In this document: positions 36,690 to 43,836 of the stretch, piece by piece
Layout of the letters: every line of letters starts with the position of its first letter
How positions within the stretch are numbered: position 1 is the stretch's first letter
Assembly: GCA_002320605.1 (NCBI GenBank)
Contig: DCKG01000015.1
Location: forward strand, 94,645 to 158,644
Direction: 5' to 3'
Source: Bacteroidales bacterium UBA1680
Lineage (GTDB): Bacteria > Bacteroidota > Bacteroidia > Bacteroidales > UBA932
Length of the DNA: 64,000 bases
Position numbers and translations under genes: made by a program
The notes under the pieces: model-generated
What the model saw: only the letters and a program-made list of their open reading frames with translations
What the model was told of the DNA's origin: nothing
The model's database searches: none

Positions 36690-37799
36690 TTATTGATCAT
36701 CGGCCAGGATGTAACTGGTATTCTTGCTACCTTCTTCTCCTTTTACCAAGATTCCTTTTTCAATCAAATCATTGATGTCACGAAGGGCGGTGGCTTGCGA
36801 AGTCTTGCAGATTTTTGCCCACTTCACGGTTGTGAGCTTGCCGTCGAATCCATCCCATAAACGGTTCACGACTTTGACTTGGCGCTCATTCATCGCCACT
36901 TCACGATGCTCCTGCCAGAACATGGATTTCTTCACCACGCGACTAACGATGTCCACGCTGCGTTCCATTGCGTCCTTCAGTGTCTGGAGGAACCACTCGA
37001 GCCATAGGGTAATATCAACGTCTCCTACTGTGGTTCTTTCCAGAGCATCGTAGTATCCGCTCTTATTCCTGAGGATCTCAGCGGACATACTATAGTAGAG
37101 ATGAGGCATCCCGTCAGCCCGGGCCAGCAGCATATCGGTGATGGTCCTTGTCAGACGGCCATTTCCGTCATCAAACGGATGGATGGCAACGAACCACAAG
37201 TGAGCGATGGCTGCTTTCAGGACCGGATCGGTATTGTTCTCATTATTGACCCATTCCAGGAACAGGGCCATTTCCTTAGGAACATCCGCCGAAGCCGGGG
37301 CTTCATAGTGAACCTTTTCCTTCCCAAATGCTCCGGAGACAACCTGCATGGGATATTTTCCTACTCTCCATCCTGCCACAGTTATCGGATGAATACCGCT
37401 ACGCCCCGTGGGAAACAAAGCGGCATGCCAATTGAACAGACGCTGCTGAGTCAGCTCCTCGGAGTAATTGCGGACGGCATCAATCATTACCTGAACGACA
37501 CCTTCGGTATAGTAGTCCGGCTCCGGGAGTCCTTCGGTAGGAATACCAAGATGCCTCGCTACAGATGACCGCACCCTGTCCGCATTCAGCAGAATTCCTT
37601 CTATCTCGTTGGATCTGATAACGTCTTCAGTCATTACGTCCAGAGACGTCTTGGACTGAATATCAAATCCGAGGCCGCCCATCATACCAGCGATGCGTCC
37701 TTCCAAAAGCCGCACTTCGGAAAGCAGGTTCAGTATTTTGTCGGACTCCCAACGGAATCTGGGCCAGCCAGGGTACTGCCATATGTAGTACGGTCTCAT
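36690..37799 (-). CDS. Fic family protein with DUF4172 N-terminal domain
   Basis: A 369-residue Fic enzyme, expected to transfer AMP (or another nucleotide part) from a nucleotide to a hydroxyl group of a target protein. The catalytic motif HPFDDGNGR is complete. The self-inhibitory helix (S/T)xxxE(G/N) appears as SNEIEG about 140 residues upstream, within the DUF4172 domain (YIWQYPGWPRFRW start). A winged-helix-like C-terminal end (about 290-369) could bind DNA. The frame begins at a TTG at 37820, but the ATG at 37799 (MRPYYIWQ) fits the family and lies downstream of a TATTTTTG promoter box. Confidence 0.9.
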   Translation of the reverse strand: MRPYYIWQYPGWPRFRWESDKILNLLSEVRLLEGRIAGMMGGLGFDIQSKTSLDVMTEDVIRSNEIEGILLNADRVRSSVARHLGIPTEGLPEPDYYTEGVVQVMIDAVRNYSEELTQQRLFNWHAALFPTGRSGIHPITVAGWRVGKYPMQVVSGAFGKEKVHYEAPASADVPKEMALFLEWVNNENNTDPVLKAAIAHLWFVAIHPFDDGNGRLTRTITDMLLARADGMPHLYYSMSAEILRNKSGYYDALERTTVGDVDITLWLEWFLQTLKDAMERSVDIVSRVVKKSMFWQEHREVAMNERQVKVVNRLWDGFDGKLTTVKWAKICKTSQATALRDINDLIEKGILVKGEEGSKNTSYILADDQ

Positions 37800-37817
37800 A
37801 TCTTGCTCATTTTTTTG

Positions 37818-37825
37818 CAAAAATA
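37818..37825 (-). promoter_or_regulatory. -7 box of the Fic gene promoter
   Basis: The minus strand reads TATTTTTG (TAnnTTTG), 19 bases before the ATG at 37799. Confidence 0.4.
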
Positions 37826-37930
37826 AGCAAATGAAGCGAATCCTACAGCCATTCTCTTCAAAATATGAATAGAATCTGGGTGCAATTCACTTCATCTGCA
37901 AGAACAATTCGGAGAGAAAAGTGCATAAAA

Positions 37931-37962
37931 AACCCTCTGTAATTAGATGACTGCAGAGGGTT
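37931..37962 (-). terminator. Intrinsic terminator, minus strand
   Basis: AACCCTCTG (37931-37939) pairs with CAGAGGGTT (37954-37962) across a 14-base loop. On the minus strand it is followed by a run of T, as expected for termination of leftward transcription. A gene remnant on the same strand ends just upstream at 37974. Confidence 0.65.
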
Positions 37963-37973
37963 CGGTTTAGGCT

Positions 37974-38103
37974 AAACAAGGCTTCGAGCCTGCTCTTTGG
38001 CTACTCGCCCGCGGTCCATTACAATATAGATGCTCTCATCGGAAAGACCTCCTGCATCTGCAACCAACTTGGCTATGTATCTCACGGTGAGAATGGCTCA
38101 TTC
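37974..38103 (-). pseudogene. Short remnant of an unrecognised gene
   Basis: A minus-strand frame with stops at both ends encodes about 41 residues (AILTVRYIAKLVADAGGL...RGRVAKEQARSLV) and is followed at once by an intrinsic terminator. It looks like the true C-terminus of a gene whose body has been lost. The family is not recognised. A small dyad, GTTTAG-G-CTAAAC (37965-37977), overlaps its stop. Confidence 0.35.
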
Positions 38104-38159
38104 GATTCGGGAAAGTACATCCAGATATAGACTAACCTTCAGCAAAAATTACGAAATCT

Positions 38160-38280
38160 CTACGAAACCATATTCTTAACTTCCCGGATGTCGCAATGGA
38201 AATTGTCACCGACGAAGGGATTGCTGCCGACAGAGCAGAACAATTCCCTTACGATAGCCAGCTTTTCTTCTTGCTCGGCT
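38160..38280 (-). pseudogene. Fragment of a sugar O-acetyltransferase (Maa/NodL type)
   Basis: The minus-strand frame reads AEQEEKLAIVRELFCSVG then SNPFVGDNFHCDI, which resembles the N-terminal region of maltose/galactoside O-acetyltransferases, where ...LFGxxGxNxxIxPPFxCDYG leads into the hexapeptide repeats. Homology stops after HCDI, and no hexapeptide repeats follow, so the enzyme is gone. The match is by eye. Confidence 0.45.
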
Positions 38281-38452
38281 AGACAAGCAACGAAAAGTAG
38301 TAAGAAAATCGTTAAAAGTAGGGAGGGGAAAATAGAAAAAGTGGGGAGAATGTCCCCATTATCATCGATTTTAGCAATTCTGAAAACTTTCAATATGTCA
38401 AGCAGTTTTACAAACTGCGAATCAAAGCATTCTTCCAGACGAGGAATAGATT

Positions 38453-38881
38453 CTACTTTCCGATGGCGGCCAGAATGCCCGTGATGCTGTCGGTCACGGC
38501 ATCGAACAGCTTGTACATCAACTCAGGCTCCTCCATCTTCGGAATATAGACGATGGTCTTCATCCCACGTCCCTTGCACCATCCCGCCTCCGTATGAGCG
38601 GAACGACCGCAAGGCAAGACCAGGACGCAGGTATCCGCCCACTCCAGCGCCTCGATGTCATGAGCGAACTGCTTCTCCGCCGCAGGATGCGTCAGACCAT
38701 CTGCGTATTCTGCAAAAGTCCATTCTGCGCAATTCGGGTCGATGTCGGTCCAATGGAAACCGTGACAGCCCTGCGGAGGATTGCGAAAATCATAGACTTC
38801 GTGACCATACTCCCGCAGCCGCTTCACGACTTCGGGGAAATAAGCGTTGCGCCAACTGGATGCGACATAGATGCGTGCCAT
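38453..38881 (-). CDS. Nucleoside 2-deoxyribosyltransferase-like protein
   Basis: A 142-residue protein with the Rossmann-like pattern of nucleoside 2-deoxyribosyltransferases and related nucleotide N-glycosidases. Signatures are ARIYVASSWRN at the start, DIEALEWADTCVLVLPCGRSAH in the middle, and SAHTEAGW, where the E is the expected nucleophile. Some relatives exchange bases in nucleotide salvage; others act in phage or defence contexts. The ATG at 38881 gives the family start MARIYVASSW; the upstream extension to 38902 is unlikely. Neighbours are all accessory, so the role cannot be inferred from context. Confidence 0.75.
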   Translation of the reverse strand: MARIYVASSWRNAYFPEVVKRLREYGHEVYDFRNPPQGCHGFHWTDIDPNCAEWTFAEYADGLTHPAAEKQFAHDIEALEWADTCVLVLPCGRSAHTEAGWCKGRGMKTIVYIPKMEEPELMYKLFDAVTDSITGILAAIGK

Positions 38882-39366
38882 ACTCGTAGTTCCGATATGC
38901 AAATGTACGCAAAATGCGCGATATGCGCAGAATACGCGCAGTCAGCTTTTGGAGATTATGCGGGCAGATAGGGAAAGCGGCTACTGTCAGCAGTTGGTTG
39001 CTCCGCTCGCTGATGTTGCTCCACAACCGCCAGCTCACCGTGCTTGTTAGTCCCCCACCGCCCCCGGGAGCCATAAACGCCCTGAGGCGAAGTACCAGTG
39101 CTACCGACAGAGCCTCGAAGCTGCCATAAAAGGAACTACTGGACAGCTGGACTTATTCAAGACAGAACATGATGTCGAGACTCATGAGTTGCTAAGAATT
39201 GTCAACTTCGCTAAAATTGGGTAACGCATTGCGGAAAACAAGAGAAACGTCTTATACGTATCTTCATATCCACCATCTATCAGGATGTAACGAGAGTCTA
39301 CGTATTCTACAAGGATACAATCACCGTTCAAAGCTGGAAACATATAAATATTCATAATCGAATATT
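38882..39366. other. Intergenic region with two overlapping gene remnants
   Basis: No intact gene. It carries a plus-strand open frame at about 39072-39224 (RPEAKYQCYRQSLEAAIK...LLRIVNFAKIG, stop TAA), not recognised, and on the minus strand the first codons of an MBL-fold hydrolase (39182-39355). The two remnants meet near 39185-39224, which marks a rearrangement junction. Confidence 0.5.
39182..39355 (-). pseudogene. N-terminal fragment of an MBL-fold metallo-hydrolase
   Basis: An ATG at 39355 opens a 57-codon frame beginning MNIYMFPALNGDCILVEY and continuing RYILIDGGYEDTYKTFL. This is the characteristic N-terminus of ComEC/Rec2-related MBL-fold hydrolases (...GDCxLIE...ILIDGG..TY..). The zinc motif THxHxDH should follow but does not; the frame ends in unrelated sequence. 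The fragment starts 12 bases after the stop of the AAA ATPase on the same strand, so the two may once have formed an operon. Confidence 0.6.
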
Positions 39367-40647
39367 TTAATCCAACACCATTCCATCCATCAGAAAGTTT
39401 CGCAGGCTAAGAATCCTGATGCCATCTTCGTTATATCCTGACAAATATCGGTCTGCAGTGATTATCACTTTCCTGAATCCATCCTTAATCTGCAATAGTG
39501 AAGCCTGCTCTTGCTCAACCTTTTCCTCATCAGGGAGTGCATAGGCTGACTGAATGTATATTCTCTCTGATCCCCGATTGCATACAAAGTCAACTTCTAG
39601 CTGTACCCTTTGGCTACGTCCTTCGGCATCTTTTGTATTGTGCGTCACAACTCCCACATCCACAGTGTAACCATGTAGGCAAAGTTCATTGTACACCAGA
39701 TTCTCCATTAAATGTGTCTTTTCTACTTGACGAAACCCGATGCGGGCATTTCTGAGACCCAAATCTTCGAAATAGTATTTCTGCGGCGTGTCAATATACT
39801 TGCGCCCCTTTACGTCATGGCGCACCGCTTTCCTAATCAGAAACGACTCCTCCAACATCTCCAAATATTGCTTGATGGTATTCTTGCCTACTCCGAAACC
39901 TTTAACCGTCTTGAACGTATTCTCGATCTTCGTCGGGTTTGTAAGCCCTCCTATACCAGAAGCTATTACATCTATCAGTTCACCCATTATATCACTTCTT
40001 CTAATATGGTAACGTTCCTGGATGTCCGTCAAATAGGTCTTTTCAAACAATCCTTTCAGATACGCTTCCTTCTCTTTTATATCGGGTTCCAGACAAACCA
40101 CCGGCAAGCCCCCGTATGTCATATACTGATCCAGAGCTTCCTCAAAAGTCATTTCTGGATGCGCACCGATAAACTCACTCATTGACAAAGGAGTAACATG
40201 AATTTCATGACCACGTCCACGAAACTCTGTAACCACATCTTTCGACAGGAACCTTGAATTGCTTCCTGTCACATACACATCCACATTCCGTATACTTAGG
40301 TATGAGTTCAACACATCCTCAAACTCTGGCACCAGCTGTATCTCATCCAACATCACATAGTACCATTCTTCTTTGGGGACATTACCAAAAGTTTTATATT
40401 CTACAATCTGAGAATCAATCCACTCCAGCAAGGCATCCGGATCCCTTAGTCTTTTGTTTCTTCGATTTTCAAGATCCAGCATTACTATATGATTATCACT
40501 TACCCCATCATCGAGCAAGTGCTGTCTGAAAAGGTTCATCAAAAGATATGACTTACCACATCTTCTTATACCGGTCACGACTTTAATCATGCCATTATGT
40601 TTGCTCTTGATAAGCCTATCAAGATGTATGTCACGCTTTATTTCCAT
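39367..40647 (-). CDS. AAA family ATPase with DUF4143 domain (first copy)
   Basis: A 426-residue protein with an N-terminal AAA_14 ATPase and a C-terminal DUF4143 domain. Walker A is GIRRCGKSYLL near 31-41, Walker B is YVMLDEIQ near 98-105, and VTGSNSRFLSKD is the sensor region. The C-terminal part has a nuclease-like core (VDFVCNRGSERIYIQSAY). Such proteins are common in Bacteroidota and archaea; their function is unknown. The ATG at 40647 (MEIKRDIH) is the likely start; the track begins 4 codons earlier. A TGCGTA-TT-TACGCA palindrome lies 25 bases upstream. Confidence 0.88.
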   Translation of the reverse strand: MEIKRDIHLDRLIKSKHNGMIKVVTGIRRCGKSYLLMNLFRQHLLDDGVSDNHIVMLDLENRRNKRLRDPDALLEWIDSQIVEYKTFGNVPKEEWYYVMLDEIQLVPEFEDVLNSYLSIRNVDVYVTGSNSRFLSKDVVTEFRGRGHEIHVTPLSMSEFIGAHPEMTFEEALDQYMTYGGLPVVCLEPDIKEKEAYLKGLFEKTYLTDIQERYHIRRSDIMGELIDVIASGIGGLTNPTKIENTFKTVKGFGVGKNTIKQYLEMLEESFLIRKAVRHDVKGRKYIDTPQKYYFEDLGLRNARIGFRQVEKTHLMENLVYNELCLHGYTVDVGVVTHNTKDAEGRSQRVQLEVDFVCNRGSERIYIQSAYALPDEEKVEQEQASLLQIKDGFRKVIITADRYLSGYNEDGIRILSLRNFLMDGMVLD

Positions 40648-41150
40648 ACGAAATATCATTTATACCATAATTGCGTATTTACGCATTTTTGTTCTGTAAA
40701 AATAAGCGTTTAATTCTAATTCACCAAATTCGCCAAAAATGATTTTGAGGGGGGATACCTCAAATGGCATCGTTGAAGGCGGTAAAGCGAGTAATGTATG
40801 GGCGAGCCTCACTTGACCTGCTTAAACGAAAAATGGTTTTCAGCGACCTATGCTTCAACAAAATTGTGGAAAAACCAAATAAGGGAAGAAAAGAGATGGC
40901 TGCGCCATGAAAATGGTCTCAACAATTTTTCTCTTTTGGCTGCAAAACTTATAAGCTTACCTAGGTGTAAAGTCGGACAAAACACCACACCGACCAGACA
41001 CAAGATACCACAATCGGAATCCGAAAATATCCGTGAATCCATCATCGATTTTACAACCTTTTTTGGCGAAATAAACCCCGGCATGCCCTATCTTTGTAGA
41101 CGAGATCAGTCGGGGCCTCAAAAGGCTATTTTTGTAACCTCTCAATGATT
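40648..41150. other. Intergenic region between the two ATPase genes
   Basis: About 500 bases with no convincing gene. A 14-base palindrome, TGCGTATTTACGCA (40672-40685), lies just upstream of the first ATPase gene and could be an operator. A plus-strand TATCTTTG at 41089-41096 fits a -7 box, with TTTG about 23 bases before it, but nothing on the plus strand follows, so it looks like an orphan promoter left by a lost gene. Confidence 0.4.
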
Positions 41151-42434
41151 TTATTGTTTCAAACATCCTATCGGAACAATGTAAATTCCATCTTCAGGAC
41201 GGCGATATGCATATTTGCCTGTTGCCGTTAATATCATCTTAAAGGCAGGTGCTTTCATTCGTGTAGTGTCAATCTGTTTAGCTAATGAAGTCAGCGTTTT
41301 TACTCCTTCGTTTATCAAGGTCTCTCCTCCGAGTTTGACTTCAATAAGCCCATACTGTCCGTTGCGAAGATGTACTACTGCATCGCATTCCAAACCGCTT
41401 TTGTCTCGATAATGATATACGTTACCATTTAATGCTTCAGCAAACACACGCAGATCTCTTACGCACATCGTTTCAAAGAAGAACCCCATTGTCTCCAGGT
41501 CGTTCATTAAATCTTCTGGACCTAGACCTAATGCAGCCGTTGCGATAGAAGGATCAACAAAATAGCGTGTATCTGCTGTACGGATTGCAGTCTTTGAACG
41601 AAGATTCGGATTCCAAGCCGGCATATCTTCTACCACAAATATTTTTCTCAAAGCTTCGAGGTAAGAACTTATAGTATCATCATCAAGCGTGGCAGTATCG
41701 TAGTTTTTTAAATCCTCCTTTAATGTTGCGATTGATACTTGTGTTCCTTGATGTCGGGCATATGCTCTCATCAAGCGTTGTACTCGTTCTGAAGTTCTTT
41801 TGACGCCATCGACTTTGGTTATATCTTCCTTGGTTACTGCATCGTAGTAATCAAATGCTTGTTCCAATGCCGCCTCTTCGGGTAATCCTACAGCCATAGG
41901 CCAACCGCCACGACAAATCAGAAAAGCGATGTCTTGCAATTTAAGGTTATTCTTTTCCAATATCTTTTCTGGAGCAGTAAATAAGTTGCCGACGCTTACC
42001 TTTCCATTTGACTCCCCAGACTCAAACAGTGTCATAGGCCGCATTGTCAACCAAGCAAAACGTCCTGTTCCGGAATGTTCTCTTTCCTCTTCTGCCTCCT
42101 TATCGGGGACTGCGGAGCCTGTTAAAATGAACTGCCCCATTTTACGGCGGTGGTCAACAGTATATCTTACCGCATCCCACAATTTGGGTACAGTCTGCCA
42201 CTCGTCAATAAGCATTGGGGTATCTCCTGATAACGCAGCATCTGTATCTATTTCTAACAGGCTCTTGAAATTGTTCTTCACATCAGTTCGAGCCAGCAAT
42301 ATTTTGCTGACTGCAATTTCCTCTGCTGTAGTTGTCTTGCCACACCATTTAGGACCTTCTATCAGCACGGCTCCTTTTGCTTGCAACTTCTTTTCAAGCA
42401 GGCTATCCATTATTCTATGTCTGTAACCATCCAT
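41151..42434 (-). CDS. AAA family ATPase with DUF4143 domain (second copy)
   Basis: A 427-residue relative of the neighbouring ATPase. Walker A is EGPKWCGKTTT near 26-36, Walker B is PMLIDEWQ near 72-79, and ILTGSAVPDK is the sensor. DUF4143 covers about 200-420, with SGLECDAVVHLRNGQYGLIEVKLGG, a PD-(D/E)XK-like core with the E-V-K triad. The two proteins are diverged, so this is not a recent duplication. Its 5' flank is unusual: a GAGTA-TT-TACTC palindrome, a TACCTTTG promoter box and five direct repeats with 23-base spacing. Confidence 0.88.
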   Translation of the reverse strand: MDGYRHRIMDSLLEKKLQAKGAVLIEGPKWCGKTTTAEEIAVSKILLARTDVKNNFKSLLEIDTDAALSGDTPMLIDEWQTVPKLWDAVRYTVDHRRKMGQFILTGSAVPDKEAEEEREHSGTGRFAWLTMRPMTLFESGESNGKVSVGNLFTAPEKILEKNNLKLQDIAFLICRGGWPMAVGLPEEAALEQAFDYYDAVTKEDITKVDGVKRTSERVQRLMRAYARHQGTQVSIATLKEDLKNYDTATLDDDTISSYLEALRKIFVVEDMPAWNPNLRSKTAIRTADTRYFVDPSIATAALGLGPEDLMNDLETMGFFFETMCVRDLRVFAEALNGNVYHYRDKSGLECDAVVHLRNGQYGLIEVKLGGETLINEGVKTLTSLAKQIDTTRMKAPAFKMILTATGKYAYRRPEDGIYIVPIGCLKQ

Positions 42435-42440
42435 AAACTA

Positions 42441-42463
42441 GAGTATTTACTCTTGCAAAGGTA
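42441..42463 (-). promoter_or_regulatory. Operator-like palindrome and -7 box upstream of the second ATPase gene
   Basis: GAGTATTTACTC (42441-42452), a perfect 12-base palindrome, sits 7 bases before the ATG. The minus strand reads TACCTTTG at 42463-42456, matching TAnnTTTG. The palindrome would lie at or just after the transcription start, a typical repressor position. Confidence 0.5.
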
Positions 42464-42478
42464 ATCAAAATAATTACG

Positions 42479-42584
42479 TTCGGTAATTTGGAATAGTATT
42501 TTTCGGTAATATGGCTTAAATCATTTCGATAATTTTGCCCTGTATTTTTTCGGTGATTTAGCATTATTCTATTCGGTAAAACGG
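42479..42584. repeat. Five direct repeats of TTCGGTAATTTGG with 23-base period
   Basis: Copies begin at 42479, 42502, 42525, 42549 and 42572: TTCGGTAATTTGG, TTCGGTAATATGG, TTCGATAATTTTG, TTCGGTGATTTAG and TTCGGTAAAACGG. Spacing is 23, 23, 24 and 23 bases, close to two helical turns, so a protein could bind all copies on one face of the DNA. The array is directly upstream of the ATPase promoter. Beyond it, CGTGGTCA (42621-42628) and TGACCACG (42650-42657) form a separate stem-loop. Confidence 0.7.
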
Positions 42585-42727
42585 AACCAATCTGTAATAT
42601 AAAGGGGAATAATTATTCTGCGTGGTCAAGTGGCACATCTCCCTTCACATGACCACGTTGACATTAATGAGTTTTCTCGTTTTCTATCCGTAATCCGGGC
42701 GATTCCATGGACGGCGAGCGCTCAACC

Positions 42728-43507
42728 TCACTTTCCATGAGAATGTGACCACTGCTCAAAACGTTGCTTGATGACGGACACTGCTTTCAGATACTCCTCG
42801 ACAGAAAAACTTTCACCAAAGCCCTTCATATAGTCATTGAGTGGTTCCAAACCGACTTCTCTACGCAGGCTATCAACATTATTTGGATTCTGAAGAGGAA
42901 CAAGATATGTCTTGCCATCAACATTTATGGTTTGCGTGCCATAGATTTGCGGTTGGCCTTCGTTCATTCTCATGCGATCCGTTAAAAATGCGAAGCACCA
43001 AGCCTCTGCATTTCCCTTGGAGACCGCTTCTTTGATGATGGGCAGATATTTGTGCTGAAGCAGTGAATCCTGACAGTGCTGAATACAAAGAAACATAGTC
43101 TCATTAGCCTCTTCTCCTATGTCGTCTTTGCCAAGCCATCCATATTCATCAATGATTCCCGTTACAATTTTAACGTTCTCTTGGTCAATGTTTTTCATTA
43201 TCTGTCGTACTCTGGATAGGTACTTTCCTTTGGCATCCATATTTTTATAGATGTCACTCAAAAGAATTCTGATACTTTGGTCTCTATCATGTACTTTCTT
43301 CAGCATCTGAATGACTGGATACATCTCATCGTTTTCTTTTACATAGGCATCATAAAGAAGTGGATAAGTCAGGTTGAATGCTGTTGTATCTCCACCCTCT
43401 AAATCTTTGTAACATACATTTATTAAAGAGTCTGCTACTTGCGCCATTGCTCCTGTCGGCAGCATCATGGCGGCAAAGAAAACTAATTTAATTAAAGCCC
43501 TCTTCAT
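42728..43507 (-). CDS. Secreted DUF6624-like protein
   Basis: A 259-residue protein with a signal peptide (MKRALIKLVFFAAMMLPTGAMAQ), probably periplasmic or lipid-free surface exposed. The C-terminal half has the DUF6624 pattern: IQHCQDSLLQHKYLPIIKEAV, FLTDRMRMNEGQPQIYGTQ and RREVGLEPLNDYMKGF. The function of this family is unknown. The frame begins at 43549, but the ATG at 43507 gives a clean signal peptide and follows a TATATTTG box. Confidence 0.75.
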   Translation of the reverse strand: MKRALIKLVFFAAMMLPTGAMAQVADSLINVCYKDLEGGDTTAFNLTYPLLYDAYVKENDEMYPVIQMLKKVHDRDQSIRILLSDIYKNMDAKGKYLSRVRQIMKNIDQENVKIVTGIIDEYGWLGKDDIGEEANETMFLCIQHCQDSLLQHKYLPIIKEAVSKGNAEAWCFAFLTDRMRMNEGQPQIYGTQTINVDGKTYLVPLQNPNNVDSLRREVGLEPLNDYMKGFGESFSVEEYLKAVSVIKQRFEQWSHSHGK

Positions 43508-43546
43508 ATAAATCCGATTTTTCGAAGTGAATTTACTGATTTTTCC

Positions 43547-43554
43547 CAAATATA
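43547..43554 (-). promoter_or_regulatory. -7 box upstream of the DUF6624 gene
   Basis: The minus strand reads TATATTTG (TAnnTTTG), placing the transcription start near 43540 and so excluding the upstream start at 43549. Confidence 0.45.
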
Positions 43555-43563
43555 AAAACCCAC

Positions 43564-43815
43564 TTATGCAATTGGGCCAAACAATTGGGCTATGACACCG
43601 AGAACGGCAACCAGTTCAAAATCACACTGAAATTGTGGCGGCAGAATAGCGTAAGATTCCAATGGTTTAAGAAATAAATCCTTGCAGGCGAGCCACAGGA
43701 AACCATAATCATATGAAATGCCGTTTGCGTCAAGCAGAGATTGCAAATACTCAACCTCATTTTTGCACGTTCCAAGATAGCCGAATACATAATGCGAGTT
43801 ATCGGGAAATAATCA
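43564..43815 (-). pseudogene. C-terminal remnant of an unrecognised gene
   Basis: A minus-strand frame with no start codon near its beginning, opening after a TGA, reads LFPDNSHYVFGYLGTCKNEVEYL and ends ...VLGVIAQLFGPIA. It looks like genuine protein sequence (about 80 residues) whose 5' part is missing. I do not recognise the family. It lies between the DUF6624 gene and the 479-residue protein gene on the same strand. Confidence 0.4.
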
Positions 43816-43836
43816 GCATGTGAAAAATAATAAATC

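Noticed and set aside
38101..38119. A further mnmE-end-like attachment site (TTCGATTCGGGAAAGTAC)
   Set aside because: Only part of the sequence matches and it does not spell F-C-V/I-G-K-stop.
40798..41148. 116-residue plus-strand ORF between the two ATPase genes
   Set aside because: Composition is unlike protein-coding sequence and there is no recognisable domain or promoter in front of it.
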